From Neopestalotiopsis rosae (taxonomy: Eukaryota > Ascomycota > Sordariomycetes > Amphisphaeriales > Sporocadaceae), in contig JALGAS010000002.1 in NCBI GenBank assembly GCA_023078685.1, positions 4,526,001 through 4,590,000 on the forward strand: a stretch of DNA of 64,000 nt. The letters are read 5' to 3'. The notes under the pieces are model-generated. The model was given only the letters and a program-made list of their open reading frames with translations, did not search any database and had not been told where the DNA came from. Positions 1 to 11,621 of this stretch are shown in pieces. The position numbers and the translations under genes are program-made. Numbering within the stretch: the stretch's first letter is position 1; every line of letters starts with the position of its first letter.

Positions 1-2
1 GC

Positions 3-1073
3 GAGGTACGAGCCATGGGCGTCGTAAGCGAAGTGCAACGGCTGGTCGACAGCACCGGGTGGCCAACATGGACCACTCCCTTTGGCAAAGGCCTCGTGGA
101 CGAAACGGCTCCAAACTTGCACGGGGTCTACCAAGGCACCTTTGCAAAAGCTCGAGTCCGCGAATTTTACGAGGCGGCGGATTTGGTGCTGTGTTTTGGC
201 CCTCACTGGAGCTCGAGCAATACGTATGGCTACTCGAGCATACCAAAGTCCGACATCTCTATCCTCTTCACCGACACCGTGGTAAAAGTGCAGGGCCAAA
301 AACACCGCGACGTCTCGGTGAAACCCATGCTGCAGCACCTTTTGAAAAGCCTGGATGAAAACCCTTTGGTCGATCGATACGGCGAAGGGTACCCTGAAGA
401 TGTCCTGAGCGATGAAAAGCTTCCCACGCCCAACGCTCCAGAGACGCTACCGTTAAACCAAGATCGGCTTTGGGGCGTACTCGCCAATATCTTGCGCCCT
501 GGCGATATTCTACTGGGCGAGACAGGAACGGCAGGCTATGGCGTGCGCGTCATGCCTCTACCCAAACATGCCCGCGTCTTCACTCCCGTGACCTGGCTCT
601 CCATCGGCTACATGCTCCCAGCTGCCCAAGGAGCAGCGCTCGCGCAGCGGGAGCTGATCGCCTCGTCCAACTATTTCGGCCTTTCCAGCGCGCGCACAAT
701 TCTGATCATCGGCGACGGGAGCTTTCAAATGACGGTGCAGGAACTATCCACCATCATCCGACACGACCTCGACGTGCTCGTCATTCTGATCAACAACGAT
801 GGCTACACGATTGAGCGATGCATCCACGGCCGCAAGCAGGGTTACAATGACATTGGTCGCTGGCGATACTTGCTCGCGCCGGCATTATTTGGGGCGGCCG
901 ACAGCACCTACCTTGGTTCTGTGAGGACGTTTGGGGAGTTGAGTCGTGTTATTACTGATTTGGAAGCGCGGCAGGATACGGGTTTGGCCATGGTGGAGCT
1001 GTTCCTGCATTGCGAGGATGCTCCGGCGGGACCGCTGCGGCATTATCTCGATGTGCAGAAGAGTGAGGAGTAG
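3..1073 (+). CDS. Thiamine-diphosphate-dependent 2-keto-acid decarboxylase (pyruvate decarboxylase family), 5'-truncated by the window edge
   Basis: Homologues decarboxylate pyruvate, phenylpyruvate or indolepyruvate to the aldehyde in the cytosol. About 356 C-terminal residues are visible. The reading frame is open to the window edge ahead of the first Met at 15, and homology starts before it, so that Met is internal. The middle domain and the whole TPP-binding domain are present: GDGSFQMTVQEL followed by INNDGYTIE is the GDG..NN cofactor motif, and the usual C-terminal YNDI..W segment follows. No frame break is seen. An Aro8-type aminotransferase lies 890 bp downstream on the same strand. 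The pair would give the transamination and decarboxylation steps of the Ehrlich route, or of indole-3-pyruvate metabolism. The substrate cannot be read from this part of the protein. Confidence 0.9.
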   Translation, partial: EVRAMGVVSEVQRLVDSTGWPTWTTPFGKGLVDETAPNLHGVYQGTFAKARVREFYEAADLVLCFGPHWSSSNTYGYSSIPKSDISILFTDTVVKVQGQKHRDVSVKPMLQHLLKSLDENPLVDRYGEGYPEDVLSDEKLPTPNAPETLPLNQDRLWGVLANILRPGDILLGETGTAGYGVRVMPLPKHARVFTPVTWLSIGYMLPAAQGAALAQRELIASSNYFGLSSARTILIIGDGSFQMTVQELSTIIRHDLDVLVILINNDGYTIERCIHGRKQGYNDIGRWRYLLAPALFGAADSTYLGSVRTFGELSRVITDLEARQDTGLAMVELFLHCEDAPAGPLRHYLDVQKSEE

Positions 1074-1960
1074 ACAGATTCCAGTTATGGTCATGTCATG
1101 ATGGCATATTATATCATAAACGCACCATTGACTTGTTTAGCAAGACAAAAACCTCAAATGGTCAATGCAGTACCTTGCACTAAGCTAGACCATCTACATA
1201 CTACAATCCAAGCTGAGAACTACATCTACGGGGGCCTCGAGCTCATTTTCAAACAAGAGAATGAGAGAAGAACAAGGAAGCGAGACTGTCAGAATTCAAA
1301 TGTTATAATGCTATCCTGTCCAGTATCGTGAGTCAAGACCGGACCCAATTTATCTGCGAGTGCCAAGTCACACTTGAAATTGTTCTTGTATCACGGAGTG
1401 CACTCTGGAAAGTGAACAGGTGGAAACCATTTGCAAAGTCACATCGTAACACACTAGAAGTTTTTGATCATTCTGTTCTGTGAGTCTGCTGAGATGCGGA
1501 CGGCTGCCCAGATACTTGGCGTTTGAGATAACGGTTCGGACAAAGCATCGGAGAATGCTTCGAACGACGTGACTTGGCACTCTCCCTATCACGGAGCACT
1601 CACGATGTACAGTCACATGCGAGCCTAAGAGAAGCGGTTCTTAGCATTGAACCAGTCTGCGAATTGACTGACGCACTCCACCCTCCACTGCTGATAATTT
1701 ATACTTGTCCATGATGGACTATTGTCTCATGCTGCGCATTACCTGACTAAAGATGAGCATTCGGAGTGTAGCTGATACTCCGGTGATCTCATGAAACGGT
1801 TCATTATTGCATGTTCTAACCCGTATGCAGATATATCATCTATTCAACATCCTGTCTACTCCTCTCTATGAAAGATCCGCTCATGACTCTATTAAGGACA
1901 ATCTTTTTCTGATTGACACCAGCTTTCTTCCCTCGTTAACAATTTAACCTTCATTGTACC
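1074..1960. other. Intergenic, about 890 bp
   Basis: Only short unconvincing frames occur here. It should hold the 3' UTR of the decarboxylase and the promoter of the aminotransferase. A pyrimidine-rich stretch near 1910-1935 lies just ahead of the start at 1961. No repeat or RNA gene was recognised. Confidence 0.6.
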
Positions 1961-3329
1961 ATGTCATTCTCCGCCAAGGTTCAACAGTACCGCCAAAATA
2001 GGATCAGATCAAAGCCTCTACCGACAGGCAGTGCCCCCTTCACAAGTTCGTTAATATTCAAGCAGAAACCAGAAACGAAAAAGCCGGCAGCCTTGCGATG
2101 GGATCATGTGCTGAGTCGCAGCAGTTCCTACCTGGCTGCATCGCCGCTCAAAACAGCTTCACGTGGCCAGCCACTGATCAGTTTAGGAACCGCTCGACCT
2201 ACGCCAGAATATTACCCTTGGAAGAAGATGATGCTCGAATGCCTTGATACCGCTGTTGTTCCAGCCAAAGAGCCCCCCGAGCTTTCATCCATGGTGTGCA
2301 CTAGTGGCGAGGCCGCTTATGACCTCGCGGTAGCCATGAACTACGGGTACTCGGCTGGCTCGCCACAGGCGCTGCGCTTTGTCACTGAGCATGTGGAAAT
2401 GGTGCACGATCCTCGTGGGCATAGACATGGACGATCAGGGTCTTTCGCCAGATGATCTTGACAGGAAGCTGCAGGATTGGGATGTTGGCCTTGGTCAAGG
2501 TCCCAAGCCACGAGTTCTCTACATGATACCGACTGGACAGAACCCGACGGGAACGACACAGTCTCTAGCCCGGCGACGAGAAACTTATCGGATCGCAGTC
2601 AAACATGATCTATTCATTCTAGAAGATGATCCGTATTACTTTCTGCAAATGGGCTCGAGGCAGCCGAGCACCGAAAAGCAAGAAGACGCGAACACCTACC
2701 TTACCAGTCTTCCACCCTCTTATCTGTCCCTCGACACGGACGGTCGCGTCTTGCGCATGGACACGGCATCCAAGATTCTGGCCCCAGGTCTGCGATGCGG
2801 CTGGATCACGGGATGCTCTCAGATCATCGACAAATTCATCGCCTTTTCCGAGGTCGGAGTGTCGTCACCAAGCGGGCCTTCTCAGGTCATGCTGTTCAAG
2901 TTGTTGGACGGAACCTGGGGCCACGAGGGATTCGTTGACTGGCTGCATTCTTTGTCCGGGGAGTACCGTCGCAGACGAAATATCCTTCTGCGAGCCTGCA
3001 ATGACCATCTGCCTGCCGAGATTTGTTTGTGGGCAGCTCCTGACGCAGGCATGCTCGTCTGGATAAAAGTAAGTGTGCACGAATACTCATCACACGGCCC
3101 GAAACTTTCTCCCAGTCAGGAATTATGTGGTGCAATGGAGGACGAAATTTATACCAAGGCCCAGGTGAATGGAGTTCTAGTGAGCAAAGGCAGTTGGTTT
3201 ACGGAGGAAAAGTCGTCGGACGAGGTCTTTTTCCGCCTCACATTTGCAGCTGCTCCCGAGGTTGATCTTGCTCGAGCTGTTGAAGGGTTCGCTGATGCTG
3301 TCCGCTCTGAGTTTGACTGCGAAAGATGA
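1961..3329 (+). pseudogene. Aro8-type aromatic/2-aminoadipate aminotransferase with an internal deletion
   Basis: This is a class I/II PLP aminotransferase of the fungal Aro8 group, which interconverts aromatic amino acids and 2-oxo acids. The N-terminal part (from MSFSAKVQQYRQNR) runs in one frame to GYSAGSPQALRFVTEHVEMV. At about 2411-2415 the match jumps directly to VGIDMDDQGLSPDDL in another frame, so roughly 55-60 family residues are missing. The lost block is where Aro8 proteins carry the TxGNTxALE and TYP elements that hold the cofactor. Downstream, IPTGQNPTGTTQS, LEDDPYYFLQM, the Schiff-base lysine in TASKILAPGLRCGW and the C-terminal domain are intact in one frame. No GT..AG intron could supply the missing block. 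I read it as a broken gene; an assembly collapse is the alternative. Confidence 0.75.
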
Positions 3330-3715
3330 TGAATCAGAACGAGAGAGAAACTCTTTTGTGCACAGTAACGAGATACATAATTTTGAGATGGTAAAACCGT
3401 ACAAGTTTGACGGTAGTCGGTCCCCGTTTGGGAATGTTACGTTATTGTGCTCGCAAGTGTACACCTGCCAGATGGAAGCGGCGTCTCTGCGATTCATTCG
3501 CGGCGACTTTAGGCACTTGCGCCATTTCGCCGTAGCGACTTGTATGCCCTGTTGCTAGGCCCTGAGGCTACTGAGCAGGCCTGTGGGCGGGGCACCTCTA
3601 ACCACTCCGAAAACTCTCTCCGAAGGCTGCGATTCACTCCGAATCCTGTTGTTCTAGCTCCTCTCCTTGCAATACTTCACTTCTTTTCCAGCACATCACC
3701 GCTTCAATATTCATA
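3330..3715. other. Intergenic, promoter of the following regulator
   Basis: This 386-bp stretch holds no recognisable gene. The last 60 bp before the start at 3716 are pyrimidine-rich, as is common upstream of fungal starts. Confidence 0.5.
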
Positions 3716-5953
3716 ATGACTTCACGACAAGCTGCTTGTGATCCGTGCAGAAGATCCAAACTTGCTTGCGACCATAAGCAGCCCGTATGCACACGATGTA
3801 GGGACCAAGGTCGTGAGCAGCGGTGCAGCTATCGCAGCGACCCTTTTAGAAGGGTTCAGCGTTCGGCATTGGCGTCAAAAAGGAAATCACAACCATTGAA
3901 GTATCGTATTCTTCTCAAGTAATAGTTGGCAGGATCACCTAATCATATAACCTTTCCTAGTCAATCGCCTCACCAGTCCCCCCAAGAATCATCCTCTGCT
4001 CGCACTCGGACTCGATACCCAGACCCGGGGCACCTAGGCCATACAAGCCATGAAGCCATATATAGCCGAATATTCACCAATGGTCATAATGATCACCCGT
4101 CTTCACCATGTGATCGATCACCCACACTCGTCGAGGATATTGCACTTCCAGAAGACTCGGATGCTTTTATCGGCAAAGGAGCAGGCATGCTCAAAGAACT
4201 ATTCGAGATATTCGCACCACTTGCTATGCAGGAACTGGTTGCTTTCTGGAGGGCTACCGGAACCAACCTCGCCCTAGCTGAGCCCCTTGTGGACCTTTGC
4301 GCGCAGTCAAGTTGGTCCTCTTCCTCTTCGATGGGTCTGCAAAATGACCAATGGCACCTACTACTAGCTCAAAAGTTGCTCAAAAATACTATGCGACCTC
4401 TTCTATATCAAGAGACGACAAGTTTGCTTGATTTTGCAGCACAGTTCGTGAGCGAAAACAGCCGATGGGAGACACTAGGTATATTTTCGATCGCAGCTCT
4501 TCGCGCCACGATGGATGTCCCATTCTTTCCGGCATTGTATAAAACTGGGCAACGCAAACGACATTTCAGAATGCAGCTTGAACGATTGATAGCGTTCTCT
4601 CTGGAAATCTGCCTCAAGTTTGATTGCCTCAATGACCTTCAGCTCGTCTTACAATACGAAACTTGCATTGTTCATTCACATATGAACGGTGACCTGAGTG
4701 ACTACCTCATCACGTCAAGTAAATGAATGTGCACTGATCATTGTACAGGCTAGCAGTACTGGCGAAAGCTGGGCGATCTCATCTCATCGACTACCATTCT
4801 TGGTTACCATGAGAATCTCGATTGCAGACAAGATACACCGAGGTTCCTCACAGAACTGCGTAAGACGGCATTTGCGCGAATCTATTCTGCCGATAAGAAT
4901 GTCTCCCTGTTTCTTGGACGGCCTTTGAGAATGAGTAAACGGTTTTGCCATTTTCAAACGCCCGATAGCGATTCGTTCAATCCTTCGATTGAAACAATTG
5001 GTCCGAGAAAACCTCCGCCACACGATTGGGACCAAGCCGCCATAATTACTTATAGCGCCGAAACACGATGGTCGGCTCTATGTGCGCATATAAAGGAAGA
5101 CATTATGGAGCTCTTATTCGACCGCGACCGTGGCAACCGTACACAGGAAGTAAAGTCAGTGGACATGGTTGCATCCAGGGAGAGAACAATTCACGACACA
5201 GGCTGACTTTATTCAACAGCGCCCTCCGCGCCTTGGCGAATGCACAGTGGGAAGCACTTCCGCCTCAATTTCGAATAGTTGATGTGCGAGACAATGTCGA
5301 AGACCCAATACACCGCGACTTTCTCATCAGCGTGCGACTCAATTATTTACATATCCTCTTCCTTCTCTGCCGAGTGCCGAACCCTCGTGTTAATGAGCCC
5401 AACGATATCTTGGTCGAAATTGCGTGTCAGATGCTTCAGCTCGTAGCCGAAGCGATACTAATTCGTGACGAGCTGGCCAACTCTGGCACTACTCTTGCTT
5501 GGAAGGTAAAGTGTCGCAACATCATTCAGCGAATATCTCCATACTCATAGCCGATAGATTGCCTACTATGGCTTACCTGCTGCAGGCATCACCATACTGG
5601 CAACGCTCAAGAATAACGACAAATTGCGAACATTGAGCTCGCAAGCTCATCGAGATTTGGTTGTCCTCGGCTCAGAACTCGCGAGGGGCACTGTGGCGAG
5701 ACCGGGAGACCCCAATTATTGCCTTCTGTTGAAAGCAGCACAGACAATCCATCGGTTTCTGGATTCCATCCACAACGGAGAAGACGAGACCCAGGAAGAG
5801 TCTCAACCACCACAGCTTACACAAATGCATGACGATGAAATGCCCTCTCTCCCCGAGCTGGACCAAGACTTTTGGAGTTCACAACACGCTTTCTGGGAAT
5901 GTCTTGCCGACCATCCATTTCTGGAGACGCAATTCCCATTGTCGCCGAACTAA
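3716..5953 (+). pseudogene. Zn2Cys6 fungal-specific transcription factor with a probable nonsense codon
   Basis: The N-terminus carries a complete zinc cluster, CDPCRRSKLACDHKQPVCTR followed by CRDQGREQRCSYRSD. The body matches the fungal regulator middle-homology region: GDLS..YWRKLGDLISS, FLGRPLRMSKRF, AQWEALPPQFR and IAYYGLPAAG. Inferred introns are 3901-3960, 4698-4748, about 5150/5155-5219 and 5506-5557. With the second intron, the join reads Gly-Asp-Leu-Ser, then TAG at 4751-4753, then Gln-Tyr-Trp-Arg-Lys. Relatives have Tyr at the stop position. No donor in the needed phase avoids the stop. The third intron also has an awkward phase: the good donor GTAAAG at 5150 gives a +1 shift, while the weak GTCAGT at 5155 restores it. 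It may have controlled the two upstream genes. It is probably inactive, unless an unusual splice is used. Confidence 0.7.
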
Positions 5954-6691
5954 ATTTGGTCAGGCACTGCTTGCATGCGTTTTTCTATTTGCCTCTACAG
6001 TCTCTAGGATCTTATCTGAGTGCTTTGGAGTCGCCGACTATAGGCAATGTTGTCTCCAGAAATAGACGCATCGAACCTCTTAGCGAGTAAAGCTAATTTC
6101 AGCCACTGAGCATAGCCTGGGACTTTGGAATCCATGCAACCATTAGCGCCGCCGTCAGCGATAAGCTTCTAGTGTAGTGCGATATGCTCCACCAAATAGC
6201 CCTATAGAGGAAGACTAATGTCATTATTCATCTAATTCTTATTGAACATAGAACCCACGGACGAGTGAGCGTAGTCCAAGCCATTATTGGCAACATCGCT
6301 GACACGTTCCAATCCGTTTCCAACCTACTTTTACGACCGCATTGCAATGATCTACACAGAACCCTTCACTATATTCTCCTCAAGTCGATCGTCTGGGAAG
6401 TGGGACTGGGGTAGGTCGCCTTGATGATGCATACTACCACCTCTCGGTACCGAATGTTTCGGTCCCGAATCCAAGCTCTACCCTGGCATCAAGGCGATGT
6501 TAAGACGGGAAATCTTCAATGCTCCGCGGCACAGCATCTTGGCGTTTCAATATTTGCAATGTAGGCTGTGCATATAGATACGGCGCAGTGCGTTCTCAGC
6601 ACCTTTCTTTGAGGAACATAAAAATCTCAATGTCTCGTCTCGTTTAGCTTGATACCATGCTGGGCTATCTTTTTGCCCACCTCTGCCCAAG
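5954..6691. other. Intergenic, promoter of the membrane protein gene
   Basis: This 738-bp stretch contains no gene I recognise. Two short palindromes centred at about 6449 and 6464 are listed separately. Confidence 0.5.
6444..6468. promoter_or_regulatory. Tandem TCGG-N2-CCGA palindromes
   Basis: TCGGTACCGA (6444-6453) and TCGGTCCCGA (6459-6468) lie five bases apart, about 220 bp upstream of the start at 6692. CGG/CCG triplets are typical half-sites for Zn2Cys6 regulators. Function is inferred from sequence alone. Confidence 0.35.
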
Positions 6692-9155
6692 ATGCAGGAA
6701 TCAACACCACTAACCGCTCAGGATGACCATACTCAACAAGAACCCTCGCCAGTGCCAATCAGGGCGGGCAAGAGTCATGCTTATGCACCTTTGCCGTCTT
6801 CTGCGCGGGGACAAGACCAAGCCAAACTACTCGCGACAGCCCAAAAACACGAACCTACGCTACGATATCGCAGGACCCCGATCTGGTTACTTGTGGTATA
6901 CCTGCCGACTCTGATAGTCCCGTGGGTGTTTACATGCGTCTTAGAAAAGCATCCGTTTGGCCACTCTAGCTATACAGACCAATCTGGCAACGGCCCAACG
7001 ACGGATGTGAACTTGGTGCCGGTTGCTCTTATTTCACTACTCAATTCAGTCAATAGCGTCCTAACCATTCCGATACTATCGACACTGTTGGCACATGCGG
7101 CTGTCGTTTACGCGATGAGACGCAAGCCTGGCCAGCAATTGGATATGCTTCAACTATTCGCGCTGGCTGACAGAAAATGGTCGGACATCCACGCGCTTTG
7201 GACCGCACGTGAGAGAGGCAAAAGCAGTCGCTTTCTCTGGCTTGCTGCAGCCCTTATCTCTCTTGGTGCGATCCTCGGACCTCTCAAGTCTATACTTGTA
7301 CAATTTGAACAGATTGCCTCTGTCTCGTGGGCCGACATACCTCCCAACGGACCATTCGCCTACGTCGTAGGCTTAGATCCAGAGCCTGCGGATATGGCAA
7401 TACTTGACCACGATCTTGTCTTGCAAGACGTTGTCGGCAGCTTAGCGACTGCGTCTGATCTGGAAACACAAGCAAACCTTTGGCCAATCAATCCCGATGC
7501 CGGCGATTGGGTGACTGCCTACGCAGAGCCTACCACTCGTCGCGAATTCTTTGTCTACGCCTCCGATTCTGACCTGAGTCCCGATGGATTCTTCGTCACG
7601 GCCCTCGAGAATGGCACAGTGACAGGAGTCCTCCGGGAACACGCCATCCGATTGAATAGCTCTATCCACTGTGAGTATATAGCGCTAACAGACTTCCCGA
7701 CCCCTTGTCCCGGCGGTCGGCCGCTCGACATCCGCATCGAACGTCCGAATGTTAAAGTGTCGCTATGCGCTCCGGGTAATATGACAGAATTCCCTTTCAC
7801 GCCAAGTCGCAACCGTCAGGATGTTGGGGAAGATTTATATATCGACTTTAGTGTGTCACCAGGAAGCACATCATATCCCATACAACCGTTCGACAACTTT
7901 ACAGTTCATTGCAACGCATCGACGTCGAGAGGATACTTCGAGCTCGGCAACACCCAGAACGATTACGTATATGGACCACTGATGGATACATGGCCCGACA
8001 ATAAGACCATGGCTCGCGACTTCAACGATGTGAGAAGTGTGGGTGCATCTTGGGCTTCACCCTCCGAGCAGTAAGTGATTAGACATCTGGGCAACTTAGT
8101 GGCCAGAATTAATGACACAATTACCATAGAGATCCATCGGAATCTGGCCTAGATTCTTCACTCCCGTTTGAGCGACCGATAACCCATCCCTTCACCACTA
8201 GCTACGAGCTCAATCTTGCTCCAGGAGGACCACTAATGACATCAGCCGAGGCCTTGTTTGGCAATTATTCGTTACTGCATTTACTAGCCGAAAACTCAAC
8301 CAATATGACCCCGGCTCAGACTTTGGTGGCCATGTGTACGCGTGGAACACTCCCGCTCACGCAGCTCCGGCATATCGTTGATGATGGGTCCCTAGCGTCG
8401 AGCTGTTCCAGCATTGACCTAATCGCCTCAGATGACACATCTTTCGATGAAGGTGACCTTGATCATATGATAGATGAGCTGGTCGGCTCCTATTTTGCCA
8501 ATTGGAATAAAACCAATTATGCTGAGTGTGAGTCCATGGATCCAGCTTGTCTCGTCTTTTACGATGGGTTTCGACCATGCAAAAGACAGAACTGACTGCT
8601 TTCACAGACATGTTGATGGTGTCCATGTACTACGCAAACCGCGCAGTCCTTGTCAATACAGCAACCTCCACGGGTTCTCTTTACGCGCGATCGATCTACG
8701 CCTCGGGTGGCACCATCTTAATCAAGCCCGTCTTCCGCGGCATAGCGAGCATGGTTGTGCTCACCGTCTTGATTGCCGCTCAAATCGCGGGCCTCATATT
8801 CCTCGCCTGGTATATCTACCAGGTGCCGACGTGGGCGCCAGCACTGGACGCGGCAGCGGTGGCCAGAATTGGGCGAACCATGAGGGACCACGAACTGCCC
8901 CCAATTGGGGCGTTCACTGAAAAAGATGAGCAGAAGCTTAAAAAGGTAGACGGGCTGATTGGCGTGGTCGGGGGCAAGGACGCAGTGAATCACGACCGAG
9001 AAGGAGACGAGGAGAGTCAGATCGAGTCGGCGAGGAGCGAGTCGAGTGGTACGGCTGCTCTTATAATACCCCTGGCGCCTGGAGCGACTGGTTTCATATC
9101 GAAGAAACTCTTGCCGAGGAAAAGTAAGAAGAGTACAAAGGGCAGCCGTAACTAG
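6692..9155 (+). CDS. Large fungal membrane protein with an extracellular domain, function unknown
   Basis: Exons are 6692-8070, 8130-8527 and 8608-9155, with introns of 59 and 80 nt starting GTAAGT and GTGAGT. They join in frame to 774 residues. The order is a polar cytosolic N-terminus, a hydrophobic segment (WLLVVYLPTLIVPWVF), two more in the first 220 residues (LTIPILSTLLAHAAVVYAM and FLWLAAALISLGAIL), a long polar region with several N-glycosylation sequons and scattered cysteines, a C-terminal membrane segment (MVVLTVLIAAQIAGLIFLAW) and a charged tail. The layout suggests a surface or vacuolar protein with a roughly 400-residue lumenal or external domain. I do not recognise a characterised family. 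The gene at 37877 has the same plan. Confidence 0.8.
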
Positions 9156-10090
9156 ACAGCAGTTTCCGAATAGACAGATCCATGCCCGAGAGGCTACTAA
9201 TGTCATGACGATCAAGCAATGACTGCATATACGTCTTTGGAATTGCCAACATGCATCATTGAGTTGGCAGTTCTTTGAATTGGTTGCTTGGCACGACCAG
9301 AAACTAGATGCTAGGAAGCCATTTGACCGAGATGCCATGTCAATCAATGTTGTTTGCACTTTCTGTAACATACCCTAAATACCGGCAATCAAACCCTATC
9401 GACCACACTCTGATCAACAATACACCTGCAGCCACCCTTATAGCGACCTTTGTACGCCGCATATTACCATTTTTTTTTTTTTTTTCTGGCGATATAAGAG
9501 ATTAAGAACGTATAAATGACAGCAAATATTTTATTCGTCGACCTCATTATCGATAATTTATGATGAAAGCATGTTAGTTGAGTAATATCATTTAGTAAAA
9601 CTGGCACCTCAATATTTTACACGTGCATTTGCGGAACGTGCTCAACCTAACAATCAATCACTACTGCCAATTATTTTACGATTTATAGAATAGGAAATCT
9701 GCGCTATGATCCTTTCGTATCTCGGATTTTACTTGTGCCTGGACTCTTATTAGCATAACAGCACCGGGCTCGGAAGTTATGAAAGGCTTCGTGGCAGCGT
9801 TCCAAGCCGTGGTCGATTTGGCTGTGGCGCTAGATTGGAGCTGGGTAAGTTTCGGTTAAAGCTGAGCCATCGGCACCAAGCCGATAGCAGATTAGACACC
9901 TTGGCCAATGAATATTGAATCTCTTGTGCATCCCCGCCAGATTCCCGCACATGGTCTGTGCATTCCTGCCACGCCCTCCATCCGTGAATGTGGCCGGGCA
10001 TCTCTACTCTTCTCGCTACGGCGGAGCTGAGCATTCGTTTCTCATCCATTTGACCTTTCATGTGTGCTAGACACTGATACTGACATCACC
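9156..10090. other. Intergenic, AT-rich
   Basis: This 935-bp stretch has no convincing gene. It includes a run of about 16 T at 9470-9485, followed by AT-rich sequence to about 9690. No terminal repeats or transposon remains were recognised. Confidence 0.6.
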
Positions 10091-11621
10091 ATGAACGAAT
10101 CATGCTACGATATCGATCCTCAAGGGGACGTGACCTTGATTCTTTCCAACCCCAACGGACCGTTTGCAGTCTGGACTGATTTTGACGAAGAGAGCTCTTC
10201 TTCCCCAACATCACGGACAGCCGACACTTCTGTACAGCCTGACACGTTTAGTCCTGACACGGGTGCAATGGGTATTCGGAAGAAGAAAAAGGAGAAGAAG
10301 AGGAGGAAGAAGATTTTACAAGGACACGAGCGTTAGTCTGCTCTCCTAGCCGGCATTATAGTAATTAATAGCTAATGCTACTTAGCGTGGGAATTATCTA
10401 CCTCAACTACACCCTTCGAGTTGGCAGTACAAACATTGACGCATTCTGCGATTGGGCCTTCCAACGAGCATGGTGGTCAAAGCGATCCCACGCCTGATTC
10501 CGACTTCGCTGCACAGATTCCAGTCGCCACCGAGGAGGATAACAGCACTGGGGTGCCGACTCAGCCCGATCATTCGACCGAATGCCCGGTTGCGGAATCC
10601 GGGCTAGCTGTTTCAGCAGGCCAGTCAACCTTGATATCCGCGCCCCTAAGATGCAAAGCCAAGAAACAGCAAGATATACGCTTAACGCTTTCTTCGAGAC
10701 ACCTGATCCTGGCTTCACCAATTTTCAGGACAATGTTGACCGGTTGTTGGCAAGAAAGCAGGATACGATCAGAAAACAAGTACCTGATCGAACTAGAGGA
10801 CTATGATGCAAATGCATTCATGATCCTTATGAATGTCATTCACGGTCGCATTCGAAGCATTCCTAGGTCAATAGATCTGGAAACGCTCGCAAAAATTGCG
10901 GTTCTAGTTGATTATTATGACTGCCATGAAGTAGTTGAGCTTGCTACAGAGATGTGGATAAAAAAACTCAAGTGGCCCTTGCCGACGACATACTGCAGAG
11001 ACCTCATTTTATGGCTTCATGTGTCATGGGTCTTCTGTGAAGCGGACATCTTCGAGAAGGTTACGAAAGTAGCTCTGGAAACAATGAAAGGGCAGCTATG
11101 TACTATGCGTCTTCCCATCCCGGAAAACCTTATTCGTAAGCGAGTCAAATTATAGCATAACCAGTCTTTACCGCGCTAAACAAGAGCTAGATGCTATCGA
11201 TGCTACGAGACGGGAATCCATGAACCAAATCTTCAAAGTTCTCCAGGTCCTTCTTGAAGATCTTCGCGACGGACGAGAAGGTTGTTCATTCGAATGTTCA
11301 TCCATATTGCTCGGAGCACTTATGAAAGGGATGCATCAAAACGGAATGCTTGAAGTATATTCAGATTCCTCACTTGAGGATTTCAGCTTCAAATCAGCAT
11401 CAGAAGCCGCGCTCGAGATAAGGTCGCCTCGATGGCGAGCGGTCCCTTCAAATGTTTTTTTCACATCGTCATCATGCGACGAACATGCATGCGATCTGCA
11501 ATCCATTATCCGATCGAGAATGGGCACCACGACCGGCGCAATGGTTGGTCTCAAGCTCCATGATTTCAAGGGCAAGAAAACACCATCATGTACGCTTGGT
11601 CCATTTACTATTAACGTGTAG
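10091..11621 (+). CDS. BTB/POZ domain protein (fungal family)
   Basis: Exons 10091-10331, 10386-11135 and 11185-11621 join to 475 residues through 54- and 49-nt introns with clear branch points (GCTAATG, GCTAAAC). I chose the ATG at 10091 (ATCACCATGAAC) because the reading frame upstream has only a GTG. The protein opens YDIDPQGDVTLIL, has a lysine-rich stretch, then the BTB fold: SSRHLILASPIFRTMLTGCW, YDANAFMILMNVIHGR and LAKIAVLVDYYDCHE. The tail DGREGCSFECSSILLGAL is typical of a large ascomycete BTB family of unknown role. BTB domains mediate dimerisation or Cul3 adaptor contacts; no Kelch or zinc-finger partner domain is present. The gene appears intact. Confidence 0.88.

Noticed and set aside
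9470..9486. Long T run (and the A run at about 34172) as possible transposon tails
   Set aside because: No target-site duplication, internal promoter or reverse-transcriptase remains were found next to either run.
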